From RGIG9608 sp045602425 (lineage in GTDB: Bacteria; Bacteroidota; Bacteroidia; Bacteroidales; Paludibacteraceae), in the NCBI GenBank assembly GCA_045602425.1, contig JAZSBO010000006.1:127456-191455 (forward strand): a stretch of DNA of 64,000 bases, given 5' to 3'. The notes beneath the pieces were generated by a model. The model was given only the letters and a program-made list of their open reading frames with translations, had not been told where the DNA came from and did no database searches. This document shows positions 1 through 9,309 of this stretch, one piece after another; the first letter of the stretch is position 1; each line of letters begins with the position of its first letter. The translations under genes and the position numbers were made by a program.

Positions 1-343
1 CGAATACGCTCCAGAGCATTTAATTCTATCAGTTAGAAACGATGAATCGATTGCCGAATGCATCACAAACGCCGGTTCGGTTTTCCTTGGCGACTACTCT
101 CCCGAAAGTGCTGGCGACTATGTTTCTGGTACAAACCATACGCTCCCTACAAACAGTTATGCAAAAATGTATAGCGGAGTGAACATTGATAGTTTCACCC
201 GAAAAATCACATTTCAGAAAATAACTCAAGAAGGATTAAAAAACATTGGGAATGCAATAGAAATAATGGCAGAAAACGAAGGTCTTTTCGCACACAAAAA
301 TGCGGTAACACTCCGAATCGACTACGAAGAAAACGATTTTTAA
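1..343 (+). CDS. hisD: Histidinol dehydrogenase, C-terminal part (partial)
   Basis: This is the 3' end of a gene that begins before the window; codons are read from base 2. HisD oxidises L-histidinol to L-histidine in two NAD-dependent steps, the last reactions of histidine synthesis, in the cytoplasm. The visible 113 residues start with EYAPEHL, which holds the Glu-His pair used as general base in the family, and end with GLFAHKNAV, the region of the C-terminal zinc-ligand histidine. The stop codon is followed after three bases by hisC, so the two are co-transcribed. Family assignment rests on these two motifs and on the neighbour. Confidence 0.93.
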   Translation, partial: EYAPEHLILSVRNDESIAECITNAGSVFLGDYSPESAGDYVSGTNHTLPTNSYAKMYSGVNIDSFTRKITFQKITQEGLKNIGNAIEIMAENEGLFAHKNAVTLRIDYEENDF

Positions 344-346
344 ACT

Positions 347-1387
347 ATGGATTTATCTACATTAATAAGACCAAATATTCTTAAACTCAAGCCTTATTCG
401 TGTGCAAGAGACGAATTCAAAGGCGAAGCCTCTATTTTTATTGATGCCAACGAAAGTCCATTCAACACAGGACTAAATCGCTATCCCGACCCTTTACAAA
501 AAGAGTTAAAAGCAAAAATCGCAACTATAAAAAACGTTGCTATCGACAACATCTTTCTTGGCAATGGGAGCGACGAGCCTATCGATATTATTTATAGAGT
601 TTTTTGCGAACCTAACATTGATAATGTAGTGGCCATAGACCCAACATACGGTATGTACAAGGTCTGTGCCGATGTCAACAACATAGAATACAGAAGTGTT
701 TGTCTCACAAACGAATTTGAACTACAATCGGAAAGAATCTTAGAAAAAACAGATCAGCACACAAAAGTCATTTGGCTTTGTTCACCCAATAACCCAACAG
801 GTAACTTACTGAACAAAAGCGAAATAACAAAAATTCTCAACTCCTTTAATGGCATTGTTGTTGTTGATGAAGCATACATCGACTTTGCAAATAAAAAATC
901 ATGGATCGAAAAACTTCCTGAATTCCAAAATCTTGTCGTTTTGCAAACATTATCAAAAGCGTGGGGATGTGCTGCCATACGACTCGGAATGGCATTTGCA
1001 TCAAGCGACATTATTCAATTTTTCAACAAAGTCAAATATCCTTATAACGTTAACATTCTAACTCAACAACAAGCTATAAATCAATTATCAAAGGTTGATA
1101 TTTTGAAAGAAAATGTCGCATACATTTTACAACAAAAGGATCTTTTGATAAAAAAATTAGAAAACATTTCTATTGTAGAAAAAATATACAAAAGCGATGC
1201 AAATTTTATTCTTGTAAAAGTCAAGAATGCCAACGAAACATATACATATTTAACCCAAACAGGAATAATAGTCCGGAATCGTAATAACATTACTCTTTGT
1301 GACAATTGTTTACGTATAACGATAGGATTATCTCACGAAAATGATCAATTAATTGCTCATCTCAAAACTTTTGCAGAGAATAAATAA
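347..1387 (+). CDS. hisC: Histidinol-phosphate aminotransferase
   Basis: HisC is a PLP enzyme that transfers an amino group from glutamate to imidazole acetol phosphate, giving histidinol phosphate. The 346-residue protein has the normal length for class I/II aminotransferases of this type. Visible landmarks are SPNNPTG (about 146-152), VVVDEAY with the cofactor-binding Asp174, and TLSKAWG with the Schiff-base Lys204; an Arg-containing RITIGL near the C terminus fits the substrate carboxylate site. The start is three bases after the hisD stop, so it is in the same operon. No hisB follows: the next gene is unrelated and has its own promoter-like box. Confidence 0.95.
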   Translation: MDLSTLIRPNILKLKPYSCARDEFKGEASIFIDANESPFNTGLNRYPDPLQKELKAKIATIKNVAIDNIFLGNGSDEPIDIIYRVFCEPNIDNVVAIDPTYGMYKVCADVNNIEYRSVCLTNEFELQSERILEKTDQHTKVIWLCSPNNPTGNLLNKSEITKILNSFNGIVVVDEAYIDFANKKSWIEKLPEFQNLVVLQTLSKAWGCAAIRLGMAFASSDIIQFFNKVKYPYNVNILTQQQAINQLSKVDILKENVAYILQQKDLLIKKLENISIVEKIYKSDANFILVKVKNANETYTYLTQTGIIVRNRNNITLCDNCLRITIGLSHENDQLIAHLKTFAENK

Positions 1388-1430
1388 TTCTTCTTCTCTA
1401 TAAAAACTCAAGCGATTGGGAAGAAAAACA

Positions 1431-1438
1431 TATCTTTG
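1431..1438 (+). promoter_or_regulatory. Putative -7 box for the DUF4831 gene
   Basis: TATCTTTG matches the Bacteroides primary-sigma -7 consensus TAnnTTTG and lies 34 bases before the next start codon. No TTTG is found at the proper -33 distance, so only half of the promoter is supported. Confidence 0.5.
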
Positions 1439-1472
1439 TCGTTCAAAAAAAGATTTAATTAAACACTAAAAA

Positions 1473-2537
1473 ATGATAAGAAAACAATTTTTACTTGCAA
1501 CTATTGCATTTTGCTTATTTATACCAACAAATGCAAAAATAAAAATTACACCAACAGAAAACAAAAGCATTAAAAATGGGAAAAGCATTTTTTATGCTCT
1601 ACCAAAAAATGAATTATGTATAACTATAAAAACTGTTCATACTTGGTACAAAAAAGGACCTTTTTATCGTTATGCTGGACGATTTTTAGCTGAAGACAAT
1701 ATCATCACCGAAGACAGTGATTCGTGGAGTATAGAAAGCATCGAGGTTGAGAACAAAACAATTGCGGACTCCACGCAAATTTTTCAAATAACTCCTTCGA
1801 AAAAATCAATTGTGAACCTAATAACTTTAAACAAAGATGGCATTATTTGTGGTATAAACACTCCTAAAGCAAAAAACAAAAACATTGAAAATTCAGCAGT
1901 TATCACATCTTTTTGCATGCCAGATTTCGAATTCGACAAAAGTGTTTTAGGCGAAGAAGCTTTAATAGCAAACTCAACTGCAAAAATGGCGGAACTTGCA
2001 GCAAAACAAATCTATCATATCCGCGAAAACAGGAATTTGCTTCTCACTGGCGATTTGGAGTTCCCTGCCGATAGCGAATCATTGAAAGTTCTATTAAAAG
2101 AGATGGAGCAAATGGAACAAAAGTTATTAGAACTTTTTGTAGGCAAAGAGTTTAAAAAAAATCACACGAAAGTAATTTACTTCTCACCTGAAGCAGAAAC
2201 CGACGAAGTTCTAATCCGTTTTTCAGAAACAATAGGTTTAGTTGCAAAAGACGATTTGTCTGGAGATCCGATTTACATCAAAATATCTACCGATAAAAAA
2301 AATCTCAATTTAAATCCTAAAAAGAAAGAAAAATCAGGCATACACTATCGCTATCCTGCAATTGCAAACATTACAATCTACAATGCGACAGATATAAACA
2401 TCTGTTGCCGTTATCCAATCGCTCAACTTGGCGATATTTTGATTTTACCAAATACGCTATTAAAAAAAGGTAATCAAATAGAGTTTGACGAAAACAACGG
2501 GCATTTGATACAAATAAAAACAAAGAAAGAAGATTAA
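1473..2537 (+). CDS. Secreted DUF4831 family protein
   Basis: The 354-residue product begins with a signal peptide (basic MIRKQF, hydrophobic LLATIAFCLFIP, small-residue cut near TNA). The mature part has the pattern I recall for DUF4831 of Bacteroidales: an early YALPKNEL strand, then a KGPFYRYAGRFL motif around residues 60-75. Function is unknown; the export signal without a lipobox suggests a periplasmic or surface location. It has a promoter-like box upstream and ends seven bases before uvrA, so the two are probably co-transcribed, although no functional link is evident. The family name is from memory of the motif and not from a search. Confidence 0.75.
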   Translation: MIRKQFLLATIAFCLFIPTNAKIKITPTENKSIKNGKSIFYALPKNELCITIKTVHTWYKKGPFYRYAGRFLAEDNIITEDSDSWSIESIEVENKTIADSTQIFQITPSKKSIVNLITLNKDGIICGINTPKAKNKNIENSAVITSFCMPDFEFDKSVLGEEALIANSTAKMAELAAKQIYHIRENRNLLLTGDLEFPADSESLKVLLKEMEQMEQKLLELFVGKEFKKNHTKVIYFSPEAETDEVLIRFSETIGLVAKDDLSGDPIYIKISTDKKNLNLNPKKKEKSGIHYRYPAIANITIYNATDINICCRYPIAQLGDILILPNTLLKKGNQIEFDENNGHLIQIKTKKED

Positions 2538-2544
2538 ATATTGC

Positions 2545-5313
2545 GTGGAGAATTTTATAAAAATAAAAAATGCCCGTGTTCACAATCTTAAAGGGATTGA
2601 TGTTCAAATTCCACATAATAAAATAACAGTTATCACAGGCTTGTCAGGTTCAGGAAAGTCTTCGTTAGCATTTGACACTATATATGCCGAAGGACAACGA
2701 CGATACATCGAAAGCCTATCTTCTTACGTACGACAATTTTTAGGTAGCATCAAAAAACCCGAAGTAGATTTTATCGAAGGAATACCTCCAGCTATTGCTA
2801 TCGAACAACGTGTAAATATTAGGAATCCACACTCAACAGTAGGAAGCACTACAGAAATATACGACTATCTTAGACTTTTATTTGCTCGCATTGGCAAAAC
2901 ATATTCTCCCATTACTGGAGAAATTGTAAAACAAAGTAGTGTAGAATCTGTTTGTAATTTTATCTCAACTATCCCTGAGAATACAAAAATCATCGTTCTT
3001 AGTCCAATAAAAATTCCAAAAGGAAGAACTACAGAAAAGCATTTAGAGATGCTTATGCAGCAAGGATTTTCGAGAATAGAAAGCGATGGAGAATACCTCG
3101 TAATACAGGATATTTTAGAAAAAAAAATAACGATAAAAAATCCATCTTTAGTTATCGACCGATTAGTTTCGACATCAACGCAGATTTTTCAAAGTCGGCT
3201 TGCCGATTCTATAGAGACAGCTTTTTTTGAGGGCAACGGAAGGTGTTTTATCGATATCATTGACGGAGAAACTCACAATCGACATTCTTTCTCAAAGGAT
3301 TTTGAAATAGACGGGATGAAATTCGAATCGCCATCAGAACAGATGTTTAATTTCAACAACCCAATAGGAGCGTGTCCAACTTGTGGAGGTTTTGGTAAAA
3401 CAATTGGTATTGACGAAGATTTGGTTATCCCCAACAAAAATTTATCTGTTTACCAAAATGCAGTTGCCTGCTGGCGTGGGGAAATAATGAGTTCATGGAA
3501 AAAAAATCTTATTTATCATTCAGGCAAATTTCCTATTCATAGACCATACAATCTTCTGACTGAAAAAGAAAAGAAAATGCTATGGGAAGGGACCCCATAC
3601 TTTCAAGGTATTAATGATTTTTTCAGAATGTTAGAAAACGAGCAGTACAAAATTCAATATCGTGTAATGCTTGCTCGCTATAGAGGGAAAACAATTTGCC
3701 CTGATTGTCATGGCACGCGACTAAAAAAGGAAGTACAATGGATAAAAATCGGTGATAAAAATATAACCGAGTTAAATTCTCTCCCAATAACTGATTTATA
3801 TCATTTTTTTGACAAACTTCAACTTGAAAAAGAAGATGAAATAATAGCCAAAAGACTTTTGATAGAAATAAAAACACGATTAAAATTTCTGATAAACGTT
3901 GGATTAGGTTATCTCCAACTTGATCGACCTTCGAACACACTTTCAGGAGGAGAAAGCCAACGTATCAATCTCACTACGTCTATCGGGAGTGGCTTAGTTG
4001 GAGCACTTTACATTTTAGATGAGCCAAGCATCGGACTACATTCTCGCGATACAAATTTATTAATAGAAGTATTAAAAGCGTTACGCGATTTAGGGAACAC
4101 TATTGTCATTGTAGAACATGACGAAGAGATAATCAGATCTGCCGATTATATTATTGACATCGGTCCAAACGCAGGACGATTAGGAGGCGAGGTTGTATTT
4201 CAAGGGACTTACAACGATCTTATTTCAAGCAAAGAAATCACAGAATCTCATACATACAAATTTCTCACACAAAAAGAATTTATCAAAACTCCTTCAAATC
4301 GAAGGACTTCTAAAAAACACATTCAGATATGCAATGCATCAGAAAACAACTTAAAAAATGTTAGTGTAAAAATTCCTCTTAACGTGATGACAGTTGTTAC
4401 TGGTGTAAGTGGAAGTGGAAAATCCTCACTTATTCGCAATGTTTTATACGAATCGTTACGAAAATACTTTGATTTAAACGAATTAAATCAAGAAATCTTA
4501 AAAGGAGATCTTAAACTATTAAATGGCGTTGAATTTGTTAATCAAAATCCAATTGGAAAATCATCTCGCTCAAATCCAGCTACATACTTAAAAGCCTTTG
4601 ATGAAATTCGAAAATTATTTTCAGAGCAACAATTAGCTCACCAAATGGGTTTTACACCTGCATTTTTCTCTACAAACGTAGAAGGAGGTCGTTGCGAAGA
4701 ATGCCAAGGTGAAGGTAAAATAAAAATGGAAATGCAATTTATGGCCGACATAGAAGTAGAATGCGAAAATTGTCATGGGAAAAAATACAAACACGATGTT
4801 TTAGAGGTACTTTATCAAGGGAAAAACATTTTTGATGTACTTGATATGACTATAAACCAAGCTATTGAATTCTTCAGTAGAATCAACGGGAACACCGAAC
4901 AACGAATATTAAAACGACTTAAACCATTACAAGATGTTGGGCTTGGATACATTAAACTCGGTCAATCATCAAGTTCATTATCAGGTGGTGAAAATCAACG
5001 TGTAAAATTAGCGTCTATACTTGCTAACGAAAAACATTTGCCAACATTATTTATATTCGACGAGCCAACAGTAGGACTTCATTTTCACGACATTAAAGTT
5101 CTTCTACGATCTTTTTACGCTTTGCTACAAAAAGGACATTCTGTTGTAATCATCGAACATAATACCGAGATTATCAAATGTGCCGATTATATTATCGATC
5201 TGGGACCTGAAGGTGGAGAAAACGGAGGGAATATCATATTTGAGGGGACTCCAGAAAAGCTCATAACTTGTACCCAAAGCCACACTGCAAAATTTTTAAA
5301 GTTACACTCGTAA
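2545..5313 (+). CDS. uvrA: UvrA-family excinuclease ABC subunit A
   Basis: UvrA is the damage-sensing ATPase of nucleotide excision repair, loading UvrB on DNA lesions. The 922-residue protein has both ABC modules: Walker A GLSGSGKSS (about 32-40) and GVSGSGKSS (about 617-625), signatures LSGGESQR (about 465) and LSGGENQR (about 810), and the UvrA zinc module 2 with CEEC and CENC (about 714-745). The first zinc module is incomplete: CPTC at 277-280 remains, but the upstream CxxC partner is absent, replaced by HSFSKDF-like sequence. The start is GTG, seven bases after the preceding stop. The missing cysteines suggest a UvrA paralogue; a second, complete uvrA elsewhere in the genome is likely but not visible here. 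Confidence 0.9.
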   Translation: MENFIKIKNARVHNLKGIDVQIPHNKITVITGLSGSGKSSLAFDTIYAEGQRRYIESLSSYVRQFLGSIKKPEVDFIEGIPPAIAIEQRVNIRNPHSTVGSTTEIYDYLRLLFARIGKTYSPITGEIVKQSSVESVCNFISTIPENTKIIVLSPIKIPKGRTTEKHLEMLMQQGFSRIESDGEYLVIQDILEKKITIKNPSLVIDRLVSTSTQIFQSRLADSIETAFFEGNGRCFIDIIDGETHNRHSFSKDFEIDGMKFESPSEQMFNFNNPIGACPTCGGFGKTIGIDEDLVIPNKNLSVYQNAVACWRGEIMSSWKKNLIYHSGKFPIHRPYNLLTEKEKKMLWEGTPYFQGINDFFRMLENEQYKIQYRVMLARYRGKTICPDCHGTRLKKEVQWIKIGDKNITELNSLPITDLYHFFDKLQLEKEDEIIAKRLLIEIKTRLKFLINVGLGYLQLDRPSNTLSGGESQRINLTTSIGSGLVGALYILDEPSIGLHSRDTNLLIEVLKALRDLGNTIVIVEHDEEIIRSADYIIDIGPNAGRLGGEVVFQGTYNDLISSKEITESHTYKFLTQKEFIKTPSNRRTSKKHIQICNASENNLKNVSVKIPLNVMTVVTGVSGSGKSSLIRNVLYESLRKYFDLNELNQEILKGDLKLLNGVEFVNQNPIGKSSRSNPATYLKAFDEIRKLFSEQQLAHQMGFTPAFFSTNVEGGRCEECQGEGKIKMEMQFMADIEVECENCHGKKYKHDVLEVLYQGKNIFDVLDMTINQAIEFFSRINGNTEQRILKRLKPLQDVGLGYIKLGQSSSSLSGGENQRVKLASILANEKHLPTLFIFDEPTVGLHFHDIKVLLRSFYALLQKGHSVVIIEHNTEIIKCADYIIDLGPEGGENGGNIIFEGTPEKLITCTQSHTAKFLKLHS

Positions 5314-5320
5314 AACAAGC

Positions 5321-5362
5321 AAAAAAGTACCTATTTAAAGAGTATTCTTTTTTTACTTTTTT
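5321..5362 (+). terminator. Possible uvrA terminator
   Basis: An outer A/T-rich stem (AAAAAAGTA with TACTTTTTT) encloses a smaller hairpin (AAAGA, loop, TCTTT) followed by a T run. All-A/T stems are weak, so this is tentative. It lies between the uvrA stop and the secDF promoter box. Confidence 0.35.
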
Positions 5363-5386
5363 AAACCCCTTTATTCAAAAAAACTC

Positions 5387-5394
5387 TATATTTG
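5387..5394 (+). promoter_or_regulatory. Putative -7 box for secDF
   Basis: TATATTTG is an exact match to TAnnTTTG, 41 bases before the secDF ATG. No clear -33 TTTG is present at the right spacing. Confidence 0.55.
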
Positions 5395-5435
5395 CAATTC
5401 TTTACAAAAACATATAATTTTAAAAATATAAAAAC

Positions 5436-8400
5436 ATGCAAAACAAAGGATTAATAAGACTATTTTCAGCATTGTTAATATTGGTTTGTTTGTACTATTT
5501 GTCATTCACAGTTGTAACAAATTTCCATGAAAACAAGGCGAAAGAACTCGCTAAAGGCGATAACGTAATTGAAACAGAATATTTAGATTCAATTGCTGGA
5601 GAAAAAATTTGGTTTGGATACACATTCAAGCAATGTCGCGAAAAAGAGCTAAATTTAGGTTTGGACTTAAAAGGCGGTATGAATGTAACGTTAGAAGTTT
5701 CTATCCCTGATATTTTAAACGTTCTGTCAGGATACAATACTTCTGAAAATTTCAAATTAGCAATTGAAAATGCGAAAAAACGTCAACACAACAGCCAAGA
5801 AGATTTTTTAGTGCTTTTCTATGATGAATTTAAGAAAATAGACCCTAATGCACAATTATCTACTATTTTTAGCACATTTAATCTAAAAGATAGAATTCAA
5901 TTAACCTCTACAAATGAAGAAGTTATCAAAGTTTTAAATGAAGAAATAGATGCTGCTATTGACAATTCTTTCAACGTAATTCGTAATCGTATTGACCGTT
6001 TCGGCGTTGTTCAACCAAACATTCAACGTTTAGATGCTCAAGGTCGTATCATGGTCGAACTACCAGGTATCAAAGAGCCAGAGCGTGTTCGTAAACTATT
6101 GCAAGGATCAGCTAACCTTGAATTTTGGGAAACTTATGAAATGTCCGAAATATATGCTCATTTAAGCGAAGCAAACAGTATCATTCGCGACTTAAACGAT
6201 GCAAACTCACAAGAAGAAGTTGCGGAAACGACTACAGAAACGGCTGTTGAACCAGAAATAACAGACGATCTAATTTCCACGACAGACTCTTTGGCATCTG
6301 TTTTGGATAAGAATAACACAAAAACAGAGGAGGAAAGTTTAGCTGAATTCAAAAAAGAAAATCCTCTTTTTGCACTATTAAATATTTATGGAGTTCACCA
6401 AGGTCCAGCTATAGGTATGGCATTGGCATCTGATACTGCAAAAGTAAATGCATACTTACGCATGAAGCAAGTAAAAGATGTTCTACCTCGAGATTTAGCA
6501 TTAAAATGGACAGTAAAAAGCATTAACGATGATTCTAAAGTTGGTATTTTCCAACTAATCGCTATCAAAGTAACAAATCGTGATGGTCGTGCTCCATTAG
6601 ATGGTGAAGTTATTACAGATGCAAATGCAGATTTTGGGCAATTCTCTGCAACTGCAAACGTAAATATGCGAATGAATTCAGAAGGAAGTAAAACATGGGC
6701 TCGTTTGACAAAAGAAAACATCGGAAAGTGTATCGCTATTGTTCTTGACGACTATGTATATTCATATCCTCGAGTAAACAACGAAATTACTGGTGGAAAT
6801 TCTCAAATTACAGGAGACTTCACACCTCAAGAAGCGAAAGACTTGGCAAATGTATTAAAATCAGGAAAGATGCCTGCTCCAACACGTATTGTTCAAGAAG
6901 ACATTGTTGGACCTTCTTTAGGTCAAGTAGCCATAAAAAATGGTATGATCTCATTTATTATTGCATTTATTTTTGTCTTACTTTATATGATTTTATACTA
7001 TGGAGTAATACCGGGGCTTATAGCTGACTTAGGACTATTATTAAACATGTTCTTCATGTTTGGTATTATGGCGTCATTCCAATCTGTATTAACATTACCA
7101 GGTATTGCGGGTATTATTTTAACCATAGGTATGGCTATTGACGCAAACGTATTAATTTATGAACGCACACGTGAAGAATTAATTGCAGGCAAAAATTTGA
7201 AAAAAGCTATCGCTGATGGTTACAAAAACGCATATTCTGCAATTTTAGATGGTAACATTACCACATTATTGACAGGTATTGTTCTTTTCGTATTTGGTAC
7301 AGGTCCTATCAAAGGTTTTGCTACCACATTAATTATCGGTATCATTACAACATTGTTTACTTCTATCTTTATTACTCGTTTAGTTTTCGAACGTATAATG
7401 GCAAAAGAAAATATGCCAGATATGAAGTTTACAACAAACATTACAAAAAATTGGTTTAAAAACTGCAACTTTGATTTTATCAAAACACGTAAAATTGGTT
7501 ATATAATTTCTGGTGTTGTTATGGCCATTGCAATAATCTTTTTGACTACAAAAGGATTAAAACAAGGTATTGATTTTAGCGGTGGGCGTAACTATATAAT
7601 TCGTTTCGAACAACCTGTTAGTAACATTGATGATATCCGTGAGAATTTAGACAATGTATTTTCAGAATCGCAAGTTAGTGTCATAACAATGGGAACATCA
7701 AATCAAATTCGTTTCTCTACTAACTACGAAATCACAAATACATCTGAAAACATTGATGAACAAATAGAAAGTATGTTATACAATGCTCTAAAAGAACAAT
7801 CATTATTAGCACCTGAAGTAACAAAGCAATTATTTGTTGAAGGTTATATTGTAAAAGATGGTGTTTATCAAACTGATGATAATTCTGGAGAAACTTCGTA
7901 TGGTCTTTTAAGCACACAAAAGGTAGGTCCTACTATAGCAGCAGATATTAAAATATCAGCAATATGGGCTATCTTACTATCATTGGTTGCTATTGGATTG
8001 TACATATTAATGCGTTTTAGAGATTTTGGTTTCTCTGTTGGAACTATTGTTGCATTAATACACGACACATTATTTATTTTCGGTATTTATTCAATATTTT
8101 CTTCAATTTTACCATTCTCTTTGGAAATAGACCAAACATTCATTGCAGCAATTTTAACGATTATTGGATATTCTGTAAATGACACAGTGGTTATATTTGA
8201 CCGTATCCGCGAAAATATGAGACTTTATCCTAAACGTGATAAAAAATCGCTCTTCAATATATCGCTTAACTCTACATTAGGACGTACATTCTCCACTTCA
8301 TTAAGCACAATACTAACAGTACTTGCAATGTTTATTTTTGGTGGAGAAACTATTCGTGGATTTTTATTTGCAATGTTAGTTGGTATGATAGTAGGTATTT

Positions 8401-8480
8401 ATTCTACCTTATATATAGCAACACCTATCGCTTATGAAATAGCACATAAACGTGAAGAAAAACAAAATAAAGAAAAATAA
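5436..8480 (+). CDS. secDF: Protein translocase SecDF fusion
   Basis: SecDF uses the proton gradient to help pull proteins through the SecYEG channel on the outer face of the inner membrane. This 1014-residue protein joins SecD and SecF in one chain, as is usual in Bacteroidota. Landmarks: first membrane helix about 7-28, LGLDLKGGMNV (about 74-83), the SecD motif GMAIDANVLIYERTREE in the membrane block, GIDFSGG opening the SecF half, and GYSVNDTVVIFDRIREN near the end. Twelve membrane helices are expected. Between roughly residues 255 and 295 there is a Glu/Thr/Ser-rich linker in the first periplasmic domain. It stands alone, with a promoter box upstream and a strong hairpin downstream. Confidence 0.97.
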   Translation: MQNKGLIRLFSALLILVCLYYLSFTVVTNFHENKAKELAKGDNVIETEYLDSIAGEKIWFGYTFKQCREKELNLGLDLKGGMNVTLEVSIPDILNVLSGYNTSENFKLAIENAKKRQHNSQEDFLVLFYDEFKKIDPNAQLSTIFSTFNLKDRIQLTSTNEEVIKVLNEEIDAAIDNSFNVIRNRIDRFGVVQPNIQRLDAQGRIMVELPGIKEPERVRKLLQGSANLEFWETYEMSEIYAHLSEANSIIRDLNDANSQEEVAETTTETAVEPEITDDLISTTDSLASVLDKNNTKTEEESLAEFKKENPLFALLNIYGVHQGPAIGMALASDTAKVNAYLRMKQVKDVLPRDLALKWTVKSINDDSKVGIFQLIAIKVTNRDGRAPLDGEVITDANADFGQFSATANVNMRMNSEGSKTWARLTKENIGKCIAIVLDDYVYSYPRVNNEITGGNSQITGDFTPQEAKDLANVLKSGKMPAPTRIVQEDIVGPSLGQVAIKNGMISFIIAFIFVLLYMILYYGVIPGLIADLGLLLNMFFMFGIMASFQSVLTLPGIAGIILTIGMAIDANVLIYERTREELIAGKNLKKAIADGYKNAYSAILDGNITTLLTGIVLFVFGTGPIKGFATTLIIGIITTLFTSIFITRLVFERIMAKENMPDMKFTTNITKNWFKNCNFDFIKTRKIGYIISGVVMAIAIIFLTTKGLKQGIDFSGGRNYIIRFEQPVSNIDDIRENLDNVFSESQVSVITMGTSNQIRFSTNYEITNTSENIDEQIESMLYNALKEQSLLAPEVTKQLFVEGYIVKDGVYQTDDNSGETSYGLLSTQKVGPTIAADIKISAIWAILLSLVAIGLYILMRFRDFGFSVGTIVALIHDTLFIFGIYSIFSSILPFSLEIDQTFIAAILTIIGYSVNDTVVIFDRIRENMRLYPKRDKKSLFNISLNSTLGRTFSTSLSTILTVLAMFIFGGETIRGFLFAMLVGMIVGIYSTLYIATPIAYEIAHKREEKQNKEK

Positions 8481-8497
8481 AAGCGAAAAAAAGAAGG

Positions 8498-8529
8498 AAA
8501 ACGGATGAGAAAATTCTCATCCGTTTTTT
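8498..8529. terminator. Bidirectional terminator between secDF and the patatin gene
   Basis: A 14-bp perfect stem (left arm AAAACGGATGAGAA, two-base loop) runs into six T on the + strand; the opposite strand also ends in four T. It separates two convergent genes and probably serves both. Confidence 0.88.
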
Positions 8530-8541
8530 ATTTAGATAATT

Positions 8542-9309
8542 TTAATTTATTCCTAATTCCTTGAATTTAGACAACGCTGCCACATAACCAATATCAAAAA
8601 TCTCTCGACATTTTGATATTTCAAACATCCCAAAATTGCGAGTTTCTACAGGTTCTATCACTATATCGCAAAGTTGCTTTTGTGAAACCGTATTCGCTTG
8701 TATTAACAGATGATATACACGTTCGAAAACATCAAATATATTATCCATCTCGCCCATTTTTGTTATAGGATTAACATGCACTCCTATCAATGTTTCACAC
8801 CTATCCCGAATTACTTCACAAGGGATATTGCAAAAGATTCCACCATCAACATAAAGCTTCCCATCTATTTCTTTAGGACTTAGAGCTATAGGAACATTTG
8901 ATGATGCTTCTATTTTGTCTAACAATGTTCCTTCGCTAAAATATTCGATTTTCCCATTAGTCAAATCGGTAGCATTAATAATAAAAGGTAACTTCAACTC
9001 TTCAAAGGTTTTAGCTCGTAGAGCATTCCCTATTCTATTAAAAAATTTATTTGCAGAAATTAACCCCTTGCGTGGCGAGGATATACTCACAAATTTAATA
9101 AAACTCGAATCTTCAAAAACACTTAAAATCTCTTTTGGAGATAAACCATCGGCATACAAAGCTCCAACAATAGAACCAGCACTAACTCCCGCAATAATAT
9201 TAGGTTTCAAACCAATGTCTTCCATTGCTTGGAGCACTCCGATATGAGCAAGTCCTTTAGCTCCACCGCCACTCAACGAAAGACCTATTTTATATTCCTT
9301 CTGACTCAT
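8542..9309 (-). CDS. Patatin-like phospholipase
   Basis: Patatin-family hydrolases use a Ser-Asp dyad to cleave acyl chains from lipids. The 255-residue protein shows the oxyanion loop SGGGAKG (13-19), nucleophile elbow GVSAG with Ser43, and the catalytic DGG with Asp155. There is no signal peptide and no C-terminal barrel, so it is a cytoplasmic RssA-type protein and not a secreted PlpD type. The start chosen is the ATG at 9309, which overlaps the stop of the preceding gene as ATGA; an ATG 36 bases further upstream is inside that gene and less likely. It is the last gene of the kinase-rpoN-PAP2-patatin operon. Substrate unknown. Confidence 0.88.
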   Translation of the reverse strand: MSQKEYKIGLSLSGGGAKGLAHIGVLQAMEDIGLKPNIIAGVSAGSIVGALYADGLSPKEILSVFEDSSFIKFVSISSPRKGLISANKFFNRIGNALRAKTFEELKLPFIINATDLTNGKIEYFSEGTLLDKIEASSNVPIALSPKEIDGKLYVDGGIFCNIPCEVIRDRCETLIGVHVNPITKMGEMDNIFDVFERVYHLLIQANTVSQKQLCDIVIEPVETRNFGMFEISKCREIFDIGYVAALSKFKELGIN

